Shown here one piece after another: positions 25,219 to 34,814 of a DNA stretch of 64,000 nt. Source of the DNA: JABCZS01 sp041660525. Its GTDB lineage: Bacteria > Pseudomonadota > Gammaproteobacteria > JABCZS01. A program made the translations under genes and the position numbers. The notes beneath the pieces are model-generated. The model did not search any database. It worked only from the letters and a program-made list of their open reading frames with translations, and was not told the origin of the DNA. The stretch spans positions 133,891-197,890 of the forward strand of contig JBAZWD010000002.1 of the NCBI GenBank assembly GCA_041660525.1. Reading direction: 5' to 3'. Position 1 is the first letter of the stretch. Every line of letters begins with the position of its first letter.

Positions 25219-26009
25219 ATCACATTACAAGCAGACACTTCGAAGCGGTATTCTTCAACACGCGCAGGTGTTAGCGGTTGACGTTGATGATCGCATAAAC
25301 GTGCATTAAATGATTTTGCTAAAACTGTTGCAGTGTTTAACATAGCCTCGAAAGATTGTTGCGTATCACCGCCGGGTAATTGAATAAAAAATGTTAGCCC
25401 TTGCGTATAAAAACCTTTTGGATAATCTAAATTTAGCGTGCCGGGTTCAAACGCATTTGCGACACTAAATAAAATATCATCACTTTCAGGCTCGTAAGAA
25501 TGGAAAATATCCATAGGCCCATAATGCAAATCCAATTCAGCAAATTTAGCAGCTAATGCTTCGCCAGAAAAATAAGTATCAGGCTCAGACAATATATGCA
25601 GAATAATAAATTTTTCTTTTTTCGGTAAAGGCGCAGGCATTTTTACCGGTGTAGGTTTTTGTGAAGCAGTTGCTGAACGTATCATCGGTTTAGGCTCAGG
25701 ATTCGGTTCAAAGCGAGGTTCAGGTCTAGGCTCAAGTTTAGGCTCAGGTTTGGGCGTAGACAATAATTCTTCTACTTTGCGTACTTCTGCACGGATTTCT
25801 TCACTGTTTAATTTAGGTTCAAAATCAAAATCATCGTTAAACTCCAGTTTTTTTTCAAAAGTGGGTTCAAAATCATCATCACGACGTGAGGATCGTTTTT
25901 CCATTTCTTTTTCATGTTGACGTGCACGACGCCAATGCCTTAAACCGTCAATTAAAATAACGGCCACAATTAAAACCCCAACAATAATTAATATTGATCG
26001 TAAACTCAT
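25215..26009 (-). CDS. zipA: Cell division protein ZipA
   Basis: Divisome protein that tethers FtsZ to the inner membrane. 264 residues: an N-terminal membrane helix (about 4-24), a charged region, a Pro/Glu linker of repeated EPKPEP-type units (about 85-110), and the C-terminal FtsZ-binding domain (LHYGPMDIFHSYEP, FFIQLPGG). Lies between smc and ligA, twelve bases after the smc stop. Confidence 0.94.
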   Translation of the reverse strand: MSLRSILIIVGVLIVAVILIDGLRHWRRARQHEKEMEKRSSRRDDDFEPTFEKKLEFNDDFDFEPKLNSEEIRAEVRKVEELLSTPKPEPKLEPRPEPRFEPNPEPKPMIRSATASQKPTPVKMPAPLPKKEKFIILHILSEPDTYFSGEALAAKFAELDLHYGPMDIFHSYEPESDDILFSVANAFEPGTLNLDYPKGFYTQGLTFFIQLPGGDTQQSFEAMLNTATVLAKSFNARLCDHQRQPLTPARVEEYRFEVSACNVI

Positions 26010-26021
26010 TTTACTTCTCCT

Positions 26022-29000
26022 TTAAGCGACGCCCAATTCTGTAGCTTTCTCGACATCCACAGAAACCAGCCGAGAAACACCTGCTTCTTTCATGGTTACA
26101 CCCATGAGGTGATCAGCAATTTCCATGGTTCCTTTATTATGGGTAATAAATATAAATTGAATATGTTCAGACATGTCTTTAACTAGACGCGCAAAACGTC
26201 CGACGTTTGCATCATCTAAAGGTGCGTCGACCTCATCTAACATGCAAAAAGGCGCAGGATTTAATCTGAACATTGAAAATACCAATGATAAGGCAGTTAA
26301 TGCTTTTTCACCACCAGATAATGCATGAATAGTGCTATTACGTTTACCAGGTGGTTGTGCCATGATGGTCACACCGGTATTGAGCAAATCATTTTCAGTT
26401 AATTCTAAAGAAGCATGACCGCCACCAAATACTTGCGTAAATAGACGACCTAAACCTTCATTAACCGCATCAAATGTTTCTTTGAAGCGTTGTTTTGTTT
26501 CTTTATCAATTTTTTCCATTGCTTCTTGCAAAGTATTTAAGGCAGAACGTAAGTCTTCATCTTGTTTATCTAAATATTGAAGACGTTCTGCATGTTCTGC
26601 ATATTCATCGATGGCGGCTAAATTAATTGCGCCTAAACGTTTAATGTGCGCGTTAATTCTTTCTTCTTTATGTTCCCAATCCGCAACTTGTGCATCCTCG
26701 GGTAATTGTTTTAAGATCTCTTCAAGTTGCAGCTCAAGCGTTTGTAATTGTTCAGCTACGCCATCACGTTTTACGCGTATGGTTTGTTCAGCTAAACGAT
26801 ATTCTTCTAAGACACTACGTAATGATGAGGCACGCTCTTCGGATTGTAAACGGGCTTGTTCTTGTGCGCGTAATTGATGCGCAGTTAAATCCACGTGTCC
26901 GCGGGCGTCTTGCATTAAAGATTCATCTTTCACTTGCTGTTCTAGTGCTGCTTCTAATTCTGCAGCTATGATTTCCAAAGGTTCTTCAGCAGTTGTCCGC
27001 GCTTGATTTAATTGATCTTCGCGTGCTTGTAGTTTTTCAAGTTGATACTTGGCGCGTTGCAAATGTGTTTGCGTGGCTTCTAAACGATGTGTTAAACCGG
27101 ATAATTGCATTTGTACGCGATTACTGTTTTCTTGATCGTTATGGGCTTTATTTTTAGCTTGTTGTAATGATTCGGTTAATTCATTGCGTGTTTGTTCTAA
27201 TTGAATTTTGTCTTCGGCTAATTCTGAACTGCGACCTTGCGCTTCTTCATGAATCTCACGCGTTTGCGCTAATTGCTGTTGTTGCTGCGCAATGCGTTGT
27301 TCGAGTTCAGCCATTTCTTGCGTCATTTTTTCTTTTTGATTTAATAACTCTTGTTGTCTGACTTGCAAGGCACGGTGTTGGGCTTGCAAATCGGCATCAA
27401 CATGTGCAAATTGATTTAAGTCTTGTTGCGCTTTGCTGGATTGTTCAGCCAAAGCTTTCGCTTGTTCTTTGCCCGATAAAATAGCATCTTGCAAACTTTG
27501 CAATGCATTTTGCAGTTCTTGAATGCGCGGCTCCAAAACTTGTAAACGTTGTTCGCGCGCTAAAACACCGGCTTGTTGATCTACGCTGCGTGCGACTCTG
27601 ACCCATTGTTGCGATAACCAAATACCTTCGGGTGTAACAACAGATTCTTGTGCGCCTAATTGTCCGCGCATGATTAAGGCTTCTGCGAGGCTTTCAGCAT
27701 AATAAATACCGCTCAATAAGTGCGATATAGCCAAAGGTGTTTTAATTTTATTTAATAAAGCGCGTTCATTAAGATTGGCGCCTGCGGGTGCTTCAGATTT
27801 ATTTTCAAATAAAACCAAAGATCCGTCAGCAAAACCGGCCAAGTTTTCCATAAACTGTTCTAATTTGTCTACGCATATGGCTTGTAGATAATGGCCTAAT
27901 ACGGTTTCTACTGCACATATCCATTTAGGCTCAACAACCAATTGTTGTGCTAAGCGTTGTTTATCATCCAATGCATGATTCGCCAACCAGGCTTTTGCAC
28001 CTTCTTGTTGTTGACCAAAAGCAGCATGTTGCAGTGCTTGAATAGAAACAGCTTCGCTGCGAACGCTTTGCAATTCTTCACGCGTCGTATCTAATTGTTG
28101 TTGGACTCTTTCGTTATCCGCTTGTTGTGTTTGCAATTGTTGTTGCAAATGCGCAACTTGATTTTTGGCATTTAATAATTGCTGGGCACTCGCCTGACAT
28201 TCACCGTGCATCGCGCTGATGGTATGCGCAAGGTCGGTATGCGTTAACTCGGAATATTGATCAGTAAGCGCTTGTAAGCGCTGTGTTGCCGAATTAATAT
28301 TATCTTGTAAGTGTGTTAATTTCTCTTGTGCAACAAAGGCTTTTTGATGCTCATGCGCTAATTGTTGATTGAGGATTTCCCAATTTTTTTGCCAGGTTTG
28401 CATTGCGCCTTCAGCATGGGTTAATGCTTGGTAGCTATTTTTATACTGGTTTTCGAATTCACTGGATTCGGGTGTAAGCTTGGCAATTTGTGCTTGTATC
28501 GATTCATGCTGCTCTTGATCGGATGTTAATGCTTGTTGCAATTCCTCGAAAGATTCCGCAATTTGCGCTAAATCCATATCCAATTGCGCTTGTCTTTCAC
28601 GTTGGTGCTCTAGTGCTTGCTCATGTTTAGCCACTTGCGCGGCGCTTCGATAATAATCACTTTGTACTTTTTGTAAATTTTCTTGTGCGCTGTCATAAGT
28701 CACACGTTGATTTTCAATCTGAGCGTCAATTTCACGCAAAACAGAAATTTCTTTATCGACTTGAATTTCACGTTCAGCCAATTCACGGTGTTTGGCTGTC
28801 ATTTCTGTATCCAGCACACGCCATTTCAAGGCAAAATGTTCGGCACTGACTTGTCTGAGCGATTTCTTTAATTCTTTATATTTTTCGGCCGCTTCGGCTT
28901 GTTTTTCTAAACGGGTAAGTTGTTTAGCTATTTCTTCACGCAAATCGCTTAAACGTTCTAAGTTTTCTTCGGTGTGGCGAATACGGGTTTCTGTTTCCCG

Positions 29001-29531
29001 GCGGCGTTCTTTGTATTTAGAAATACCCGCTGTTTCTTCAAGGAAAATCCGTAAGTCTTCAGGCTTGGCTTCAATTAATCTTGAGATCATGCCTTGTTCA
29101 ATAATTGCATAACTGCGTGGCCCTAAACCTGTGCCTAAAAATATATCGGTAATGTCTTTACGACGACAGCGCGCATTGTTCAAAAAGTAATCAGATTTAC
29201 CATCACGGGTCACAATACGCTTAATGGCAATTTCGTTAAACGCAGCATATTCGCCGCCTAAACTGCCATCACTGTTATCAAAAGATAATTCCACAGACGC
29301 TTGTCCAACCGGCGCACGTGCAGTTGAGCCACTGAAAATAACATCAGCCATAGACTCACCGCGCAATTGTTTTGCAGAAGATTCACCCAGGACCCAACGA
29401 ACTGCGTCGATCACGTTTGATTTTCCACAACCATTAGGACCTACAATCGCAACACGATTGCTTTGTAATAATACAGTTGTTGGATCTACAAAAGATTTAA
29501 AACCGGCTAAATTAATTTTTTTCAAGCGCAT
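26022..29531 (-). CDS. smc: Chromosome partition protein Smc
   Basis: Condensin ATPase of 1169 residues. Walker A GPNGCGKSNVIDAVRW near residue 32, a Gln/Glu-rich coiled coil broken by a hinge domain around residues 510-640, the signature ALSGGEKALTALSLVF and Walker B PFCMLDEVDAPLDD at the C-terminus. First gene of the smc-zipA-ligA unit. Confidence 0.97.
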   Translation of the reverse strand: MRLKKINLAGFKSFVDPTTVLLQSNRVAIVGPNGCGKSNVIDAVRWVLGESSAKQLRGESMADVIFSGSTARAPVGQASVELSFDNSDGSLGGEYAAFNEIAIKRIVTRDGKSDYFLNNARCRRKDITDIFLGTGLGPRSYAIIEQGMISRLIEAKPEDLRIFLEETAGISKYKERRRETETRIRHTEENLERLSDLREEIAKQLTRLEKQAEAAEKYKELKKSLRQVSAEHFALKWRVLDTEMTAKHRELAEREIQVDKEISVLREIDAQIENQRVTYDSAQENLQKVQSDYYRSAAQVAKHEQALEHQRERQAQLDMDLAQIAESFEELQQALTSDQEQHESIQAQIAKLTPESSEFENQYKNSYQALTHAEGAMQTWQKNWEILNQQLAHEHQKAFVAQEKLTHLQDNINSATQRLQALTDQYSELTHTDLAHTISAMHGECQASAQQLLNAKNQVAHLQQQLQTQQADNERVQQQLDTTREELQSVRSEAVSIQALQHAAFGQQQEGAKAWLANHALDDKQRLAQQLVVEPKWICAVETVLGHYLQAICVDKLEQFMENLAGFADGSLVLFENKSEAPAGANLNERALLNKIKTPLAISHLLSGIYYAESLAEALIMRGQLGAQESVVTPEGIWLSQQWVRVARSVDQQAGVLAREQRLQVLEPRIQELQNALQSLQDAILSGKEQAKALAEQSSKAQQDLNQFAHVDADLQAQHRALQVRQQELLNQKEKMTQEMAELEQRIAQQQQQLAQTREIHEEAQGRSSELAEDKIQLEQTRNELTESLQQAKNKAHNDQENSNRVQMQLSGLTHRLEATQTHLQRAKYQLEKLQAREDQLNQARTTAEEPLEIIAAELEAALEQQVKDESLMQDARGHVDLTAHQLRAQEQARLQSEERASSLRSVLEEYRLAEQTIRVKRDGVAEQLQTLELQLEEILKQLPEDAQVADWEHKEERINAHIKRLGAINLAAIDEYAEHAERLQYLDKQDEDLRSALNTLQEAMEKIDKETKQRFKETFDAVNEGLGRLFTQVFGGGHASLELTENDLLNTGVTIMAQPPGKRNSTIHALSGGEKALTALSLVFSMFRLNPAPFCMLDEVDAPLDDANVGRFARLVKDMSEHIQFIFITHNKGTMEIADHLMGVTMKEAGVSRLVSVDVEKATELGVA

Positions 29532-29582
29532 GAAAACTACCCTTCTATCAACTTAGGCAAAGTGTAGCATGAAAGTTATTTT

Positions 29583-30761
29583 CTAGCGATGTGGTGTTGA
29601 AAGAATAATACCCATGGGAAACCAAAAATAAAACCATAAATCTGTGGGACCCATGATCACTTTGCCAATATCGGATAGCATCGCGATGCTTGCAAATACA
29701 ATTGTTACGCCTGCAAATAAATAACGATCATCAAAACGATTAAGATACGCATAATAAAGCGAGCAAAGTACCATCAAACCATACAATGCCAAACCCACTA
29801 AACCTGTCAGAAAGAAAGTAGACACATAAATATTATGCGCGTGTGGGAATGTAATCCCTTCCACAGTAACCCGTGGATCATGTATAAAACCATGGCCTAA
29901 CCAAGGCACTTGCAAGCTTTGCAGCAAAGTTATCTTCCACATTTCTAAACGATAAGGCATATTACGCGTTAAACCATTGCCCAGCGTACTCCAATCAACC
30001 CAAAAATAACTTAAACAAAGCACAATGACCGCAACCAAGCCTAAGATAATAAGTGGTTTAAAATTGCGTTTAAGAATAAAAATGATCAAAGCAGCAACGC
30101 AAACAGCAATAAGAACACCCCGCGTTTGCGCTAAGAGTACAAATAATAAACAAAGACTAGCAGCCAGCACATAGGCTATTTTTTTGAGCAAAGTCCTACT
30201 TTCTATGTAACGGATCAGTGATAATAAGAAGATCACAGCAAAAGACGCAGCGCCTTGAATGGCATGTTCTGCACGGGTAATACCCCATAAACGCTCGGAG
30301 AAATCACCCCCAAAACGCACCCACCAAAAAGCAATGCCTAAAAAAGCCACAACAGCAGCAACAGCAATTAAAGCCGTTAACAAAGCTTGAAAAACTTCCG
30401 GCGCTTTGATATTCACCCAAGCAACCGCCAAGCAAAAAACCAAAATATAAACACTGCGTTTAAGTGGTTTATCCCAATCGAAATTACTTATAACAAACTC
30501 CGACGTTGTCCAAAAACTAGAAATGCAAGCAAATAACAGATAAGCCACCATACAATAAAAAAGTGGATGCCTGAACAAAGAGGTATGAGTCCAAACATCG
30601 CGCGCTATGAATATAAACGGAATTAAAATTCCGTAGATAAAAACGCGATGCAATGAGCGGTCAGTGGGCAGAACAAAAAAACCCAAAATAAAAATCGCAA
30701 AAAGAACAATATAGATAAGATGCGTAGGTTTTATATTGCCTATTGGGAGTGATTTGAGCAT
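29583..30761 (-). CDS. O-antigen ligase family membrane protein
   Basis: Polytopic inner membrane protein of about 392 residues with roughly ten to eleven hydrophobic segments. The conserved Wzy_C-type loop is present (LEMWKITLLQSLQVPWLGHGF, then FPHAHNIYVSTFFLTGL), with the essential histidine. Such enzymes join O-antigen to lipid A core or ligate other surface glycans. ATG at 30761 preferred over a TTG at 30794. Divergent from a GT2 glycosyltransferase gene, which supports a surface polysaccharide role. Confidence 0.85.
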   Translation of the reverse strand: MLKSLPIGNIKPTHLIYIVLFAIFILGFFVLPTDRSLHRVFIYGILIPFIFIARDVWTHTSLFRHPLFYCMVAYLLFACISSFWTTSEFVISNFDWDKPLKRSVYILVFCLAVAWVNIKAPEVFQALLTALIAVAAVVAFLGIAFWWVRFGGDFSERLWGITRAEHAIQGAASFAVIFLLSLIRYIESRTLLKKIAYVLAASLCLLFVLLAQTRGVLIAVCVAALIIFILKRNFKPLIILGLVAVIVLCLSYFWVDWSTLGNGLTRNMPYRLEMWKITLLQSLQVPWLGHGFIHDPRVTVEGITFPHAHNIYVSTFFLTGLVGLALYGLMVLCSLYYAYLNRFDDRYLFAGVTIVFASIAMLSDIGKVIMGPTDLWFYFWFPMGIILSTPHR

Positions 30762-30843
30762 AATGATAAGCCATGATACATTGTTGATAAACAATAATGT
30801 TACGCGTTAAAGCTATTTTTGTCCATATTGACGGAGTGTTTTC

Positions 30844-31728
30844 ATGTACTTTTCTATCATCATCCCTTGTTACAATGCACAAAACATATTAGGCCGAACC
30901 CTAGATTCTATTTTGGTGCAAAAAGCGTGGGTGAAAGAAATCATCCTTGTCGATGACGGAAGTCAAGATCAAACCAAAGAAGTTGCGCAACGTTATATCC
31001 AAGATAATCCCACTTGCCCGATTCACTACCATTTTCAAGCAAATCAAGGTCCAGCTAAAGCGCGTAATGAAGGCGCACGTCTTGCGCAAGGCGATTACAC
31101 CTTGTTTTTGGATAATGATGATGCCTTACGTGAAGGCGCGCTTGAAACTTTTCATCATTACTTTGCACAAAACCCAGAAATAAAATTACTGATTGCTGGC
31201 TCTTGTGATATTAATGGCGATCGTAAAAAAATGTGTCCGCCTAAACCTTGTAAGAATGCCTTGCAGATGTTAACTGATTATTGGTTTGGCGAATTAAGCA
31301 TAGAAGGTGGGGCCGCGCCGATACGTACCGAGGTACTTAAAACCACGCATTACCCTGAAAAAATAAGACACGGTGAAGATATTGTTTTTTTTAGTCACTT
31401 ACTTGCACAATACCCTGCGAAGATTATTCAGGAAATCACCTTAGATGGTTACCGTCGACCCAATAGTTTACGTAATCAACAAACTTCCATTTTAAATGAT
31501 CAAGATGCTTTAACAGCATTACTCTTTGATCCTCAATACTTAAAACCTGAATACATGGCTTATAAAGCACAATTTCATGCCCGTAATTTAATCACCTTAG
31601 CGCGTGCTGCTTTGTTATTAAAACAAAAAGATCAAAGCCGAGCTTTTTTAAAGCAAGCTTTTAAGAGTTATCCTAAGAGTTTTTTGAAAATACGCACATT
31701 GAAAATGTATTTGAAAACTTACTTATAA
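30844..31728 (+). CDS. Family 2 glycosyltransferase
   Basis: GT-A fold glycosyltransferase of 294 residues. The N-terminal half carries the family pattern FSIIIPCYNAQNILGRTLDS, LVDDGSQDQT, and the DXD-like FLDNDDALREG. The C-terminal 90 residues are helical and basic, likely membrane-associated. GGAG precedes the ATG. It faces away from the O-antigen ligase gene and ends nine bases before the convergent tRNA-Leu. Sugar specificity cannot be told. Confidence 0.88.
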   Translation: MYFSIIIPCYNAQNILGRTLDSILVQKAWVKEIILVDDGSQDQTKEVAQRYIQDNPTCPIHYHFQANQGPAKARNEGARLAQGDYTLFLDNDDALREGALETFHHYFAQNPEIKLLIAGSCDINGDRKKMCPPKPCKNALQMLTDYWFGELSIEGGAAPIRTEVLKTTHYPEKIRHGEDIVFFSHLLAQYPAKIIQEITLDGYRRPNSLRNQQTSILNDQDALTALLFDPQYLKPEYMAYKAQFHARNLITLARAALLLKQKDQSRAFLKQAFKSYPKSFLKIRTLKMYLKTYL

Positions 31729-31737
31729 ATTTGAGAT

Positions 31738-31824
31738 TGCCCAGGGCCGGAATCGAACCGGCACGGGAGATTAAGTCCCGAGGGATTTTAAGTCCCTTGC
31801 GTCTACCTATTCCGCCACCTGGGC
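31738..31824 (-). tRNA. tRNA-Leu (TAA)
   Basis: 87-nt tRNA with a long variable arm: acceptor GCCCAGG with CCTGGGC, anticodon loop CTTAAAA giving TAA, T-arm GGTTCGATTCC. Discriminator A; CCA not encoded. Last of the Gly-Cys-Leu cluster. Confidence 0.96.
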
Positions 31825-31864
31825 ATATAAGAAAACTTATAAAAAAACAAAACTAATAAAATAA

Positions 31865-31935
31865 AGGCTAGGAACGGAATCGAACCGATGTACGCGGCTT
31901 TGCAGGCCGCTGCATAACCACTCTGCCACCCAGCC
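31865..31935 (-). tRNA. tRNA-Cys (GCA)
   Basis: 71-nt cloverleaf: acceptor GGCTGGG with CCTAGCC, anticodon loop CTGCAAA giving GCA, T-arm GGTTCGATTCC, discriminator T as expected for cysteine. CCA not encoded. Confidence 0.95.
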
Positions 31936-31955
31936 ACGCGACATTATCGATAATT

Positions 31956-32028
<73 letters not shown>

Positions 32029-32041
32029 AAGAAGAAGCAGT

Positions 32042-32872
32042 TTACGAAATGCGCTTCCTATTGTCAACATACAAGTTAGGTGCATTTTTGGGCGATAAGA
32101 TACTCGTAAAAATTCCCGATACGCCTTGTTGCCTAAATGCTATTACCTCAGCTATATCATTCACAGGATGAATAAATATTAATAAGTCATGTGCTAGCGG
32201 TGCTCTTTCAACCCATTCTTTTGGAATCGTCACAACGGGAATTTGCGCTTCCCGTGCTTGTTTGAAAATTTTCTTTGTGGAATACGACACACGATAACCT
32301 GTAAAAATTTCCGCTGAAAATATTTGACCTGCGCGGATAAACGCTGATTGTTCAATATAATAAATTTGCGGAATAAAAGAATAACCCACCTTTGCTTGCG
32401 CTACTTTAGCTTTAATCATTTGATACGCTTGCTCAAATTTTTGTTCATTTTTAAGATCAAGCACAAAATAAACATCTGGATGACTTTTTGCCAGCTGAAT
32501 CAAATCATCCATGCCACAAGGTGCCTGCTTCATCGCAAGTGAATCATCCACATAATGTTGGTAAGTAATGTTTTCGTCGTACTGCGCGCCATGATAGCAA
32601 ATCAAATGATTATCTTGCGTCATCATCAAATCCACTTCAAAAAAACGAAATCCATCAGCATAGCTTTTATAGAACGTTGCAATGCGATTTTTTTCTTCTG
32701 CATGTGCGGCTCCCATTCCATGAGCAATCGCATAAAATTGATAAGTATTTACCCAGGCATAGGCTTGTGTAGGCAGTGCAATATGTTCAATTTTTGTGCA
32801 GTGTTTCCAAACAAAAAATGCGCCTACCCCTAAAATACTTAAGAGTAAAAGAATATTAAAATTTTTCTTCAT
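32042..32872 (-). CDS. GDPD-like glycerophosphodiester phosphodiesterase family protein
   Basis: A 276-residue protein with an N-terminal membrane anchor (about 5-25), then a TIM-barrel domain of the GDPD type: AIAHGMG (first catalytic histidine), GFRFFEVDLMMTQDNHLICYHG (metal-binding Glu/Asp and second histidine), VYFVLDLKNE, and GVSGIFTSIL at the end. It would act in the periplasm on glycerophosphodiesters. I chose ATG at 32872, with AGGA eight bases upstream; an ATG at 32881 has none. It overlaps the end of the sulfatase-fold gene by 17 bases, so the two are coupled. The first family motif is atypical (HG rather than HRG). Confidence 0.78.
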   Translation of the reverse strand: MKKNFNILLLLSILGVGAFFVWKHCTKIEHIALPTQAYAWVNTYQFYAIAHGMGAAHAEEKNRIATFYKSYADGFRFFEVDLMMTQDNHLICYHGAQYDENITYQHYVDDSLAMKQAPCGMDDLIQLAKSHPDVYFVLDLKNEQKFEQAYQMIKAKVAQAKVGYSFIPQIYYIEQSAFIRAGQIFSAEIFTGYRVSYSTKKIFKQAREAQIPVVTIPKEWVERAPLAHDLLIFIHPVNDIAEVIAFRQQGVSGIFTSILSPKNAPNLYVDNRKRIS

Positions 32873-34247
32873 AGCGCGCATCCTGTTTAGGCCATAAAAT
32901 CATATACGGTACATGATCATTATCCATGGTCGCGAGAATTTCTTTTGATAAAAAAGGCGGCGCATGATCCCCCACTAGGACAAATAAAGTGGGTGGAAGA
33001 TTAGGGTCTGTCATAACGCTCACCATTTCATTAAATAGCGCATCATGTTGTTGTGCTAAGTGACAGAGATCTTCAAATTGAGCAGTGGTTGGACTTAAAG
33101 AACAATCAAGCTTGCCATCCATGGGTTTAACCACTGGCAAGTGCGTATTCAAAGTAAGCCAATAAATAAATACCTTTTCATGCTCTGAATTTAATAATTC
33201 GGTATGAATTAATTGCAAAATAGATTCATCGCATGTAGCTTCAAAAAAAGCACCTTCATTGCAACGCACGGGCCCTATTTTTCTATCGATATCGTTGATG
33301 AAAAACATTTCATCAAATCCCAATTCTGGATACCATTCAAAACGATTAAAAAATAATCCTGTAAATCCATGAAAAGATAAGGTATGGAAATCATTATTCT
33401 TGAACTGCTCAATTAAACACGCTTTCGTATCAATTTTTGTTAAATCTGGATTAATGGTTTCTACCTCCATGCGACAAAACTCCCGCATCTCAGCGGGAAC
33501 AGTTGATCCTTTAAACGGGATAATACCGGTTTGTATATCATAACGATTCGCCATATTTTCATGTGAAAAAGCTTGCCACTGCAAATCATTAGCTGCTTGT
33601 TCGTTAAAATAGGCAATGGATTCTAAGACAATATACACCACGTGATTGGGCATTTTCTCAGTGGCTAAATGTGTGTGTATCACATCAGATACAGCGGGCA
33701 TAGTCCCGCTAATTTTCATCTCATCCCCTATGCTTTCTTCTTGTAGGTTTTTTCTGAAATTATTAATGAGAGAAGAAGAGAATTTTTTCTGTGAAAAATC
33801 TGTTGTTTCGCGCTTTCCTAATAACGTATCAGCACCTAATATGACAAATAACATCAAAAGACAAGACAATGCCGCTTGTTTGCTAGCTATTTTTTTTAGC
33901 AACTTGAGCACGGCATATAAAATAATTAAACCTAAGCCAGCAATTAACGAAATACTCATCACATCCAGGTATAAAACATGTTCAATGGATCGAATGACAT
34001 TTGCATCGGTAAAATGAAATCCTGGTAAAACAGAATAGATAATATCTAAACTTACGATAACAACAAACAGTAAATAACTGATCAGAAAAGGAAGATAATA
34101 GAGTAAAAACCCAAGAATTAAATAATCAATATCAATCCATACTCCTTTCACAAAAAAAGTGTGCGATAAAATATAAAAAATTAAATTAGGAACAACTAAG
34201 AAAAAAGCTACATACAGTAAGCTTTTCCCAAAATTTTTCTGATTCAC
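32856..34247 (-). CDS. Sulfatase-fold membrane transferase (LtaS/MdoB/EptA-like)
   Basis: A 463-residue protein with four to five N-terminal membrane segments (about 1-145) and a periplasmic alkaline-phosphatase-fold domain. Metal site residues are visible in HVVYIVLESIAY, the likely nucleophile threonine in GIIPFKGSTVPAEMREF, and the C-terminal metal motif VGDHAPPFLS. Members transfer phosphoglycerol or phosphoethanolamine from phospholipids. Start chosen at GTG 34247, which overlaps the pgsA stop as GTGA and has AAGGA upstream. The coupling to pgsA suggests that phosphatidylglycerol is the donor; that is inference. Confidence 0.8.
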   Translation of the reverse strand: MNQKNFGKSLLYVAFFLVVPNLIFYILSHTFFVKGVWIDIDYLILGFLLYYLPFLISYLLFVVIVSLDIIYSVLPGFHFTDANVIRSIEHVLYLDVMSISLIAGLGLIILYAVLKLLKKIASKQAALSCLLMLFVILGADTLLGKRETTDFSQKKFSSSLINNFRKNLQEESIGDEMKISGTMPAVSDVIHTHLATEKMPNHVVYIVLESIAYFNEQAANDLQWQAFSHENMANRYDIQTGIIPFKGSTVPAEMREFCRMEVETINPDLTKIDTKACLIEQFKNNDFHTLSFHGFTGLFFNRFEWYPELGFDEMFFINDIDRKIGPVRCNEGAFFEATCDESILQLIHTELLNSEHEKVFIYWLTLNTHLPVVKPMDGKLDCSLSPTTAQFEDLCHLAQQHDALFNEMVSVMTDPNLPPTLFVLVGDHAPPFLSKEILATMDNDHVPYMILWPKQDARYEEKF

Positions 34248-34807
34248 TGGGTTTTGTCCTTCAAATGCGGCCACGCAGCACGCAAATACATGAGCATGGT
34301 ATAAATAGTTAAAATCGCCGCGATATACAATAAGATATAAGCAGCTTGTACAATCAAAGAGTTGGTATAGGTTTTGGCGATCAATAAACCCAATAAGGCA
34401 ATCATTTGCATTGCGGTTTTATATTTGGCGATATGAGACACAGCCACGTGTGCACGCAATGATAATTCCGCCATCCATTCGCGCAAAGCCGAAACTACAA
34501 TTTCACGGCAAATAATAATGGCCGCGGGGATGGTTAACCAAGGATCAGCATAAACTGAAACAATTAACACTAAAGCCACAGCGACCATGAGTTTATCCGC
34601 AACCGGATCAATGAAAGCACCAAAAGCTGTGGTTTGGTTTAGCTTTCTTGCCAAATAACCATCGATCCAGTCGGTTAAGGCTGCGACTGCAAAAATAAGT
34701 GCGCATACTGCATATTGGCCATAAAATGGCATATAAAATACGATGACAAAAATAGGCAATAATGCCATGCGTAATAATGTTAATAAGTTAGGTATATTTA
34801 AACGCAT
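34244..34807 (-). CDS. pgsA: Phosphatidylglycerophosphate synthase
   Basis: Makes phosphatidylglycerophosphate from CDP-diacylglycerol and glycerol-3-phosphate. 187 residues, CDP-alcohol phosphotransferase motif ALTDWIDGYLARKLNQTTAFGAFIDPVADK (DG-AR-G-D-D). The start MRLNIPNLLTLLR at 34807 matches the known start of PgsA; an ATG at 34831 overlaps uvrC. Follows uvrC closely, as in E. coli. Confidence 0.96.
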   Translation of the reverse strand: MRLNIPNLLTLLRMALLPIFVIVFYMPFYGQYAVCALIFAVAALTDWIDGYLARKLNQTTAFGAFIDPVADKLMVAVALVLIVSVYADPWLTIPAAIIICREIVVSALREWMAELSLRAHVAVSHIAKYKTAMQMIALLGLLIAKTYTNSLIVQAAYILLYIAAILTIYTMLMYLRAAWPHLKDKTQ

Positions 34808-34814
34808 ATAAACT

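Noticed and set aside
26611..26971. Overlapping plus-strand frames opposite smc
   Set aside because: Antisense shadows of the Gln/Ala-rich coiled coil; no start signals.
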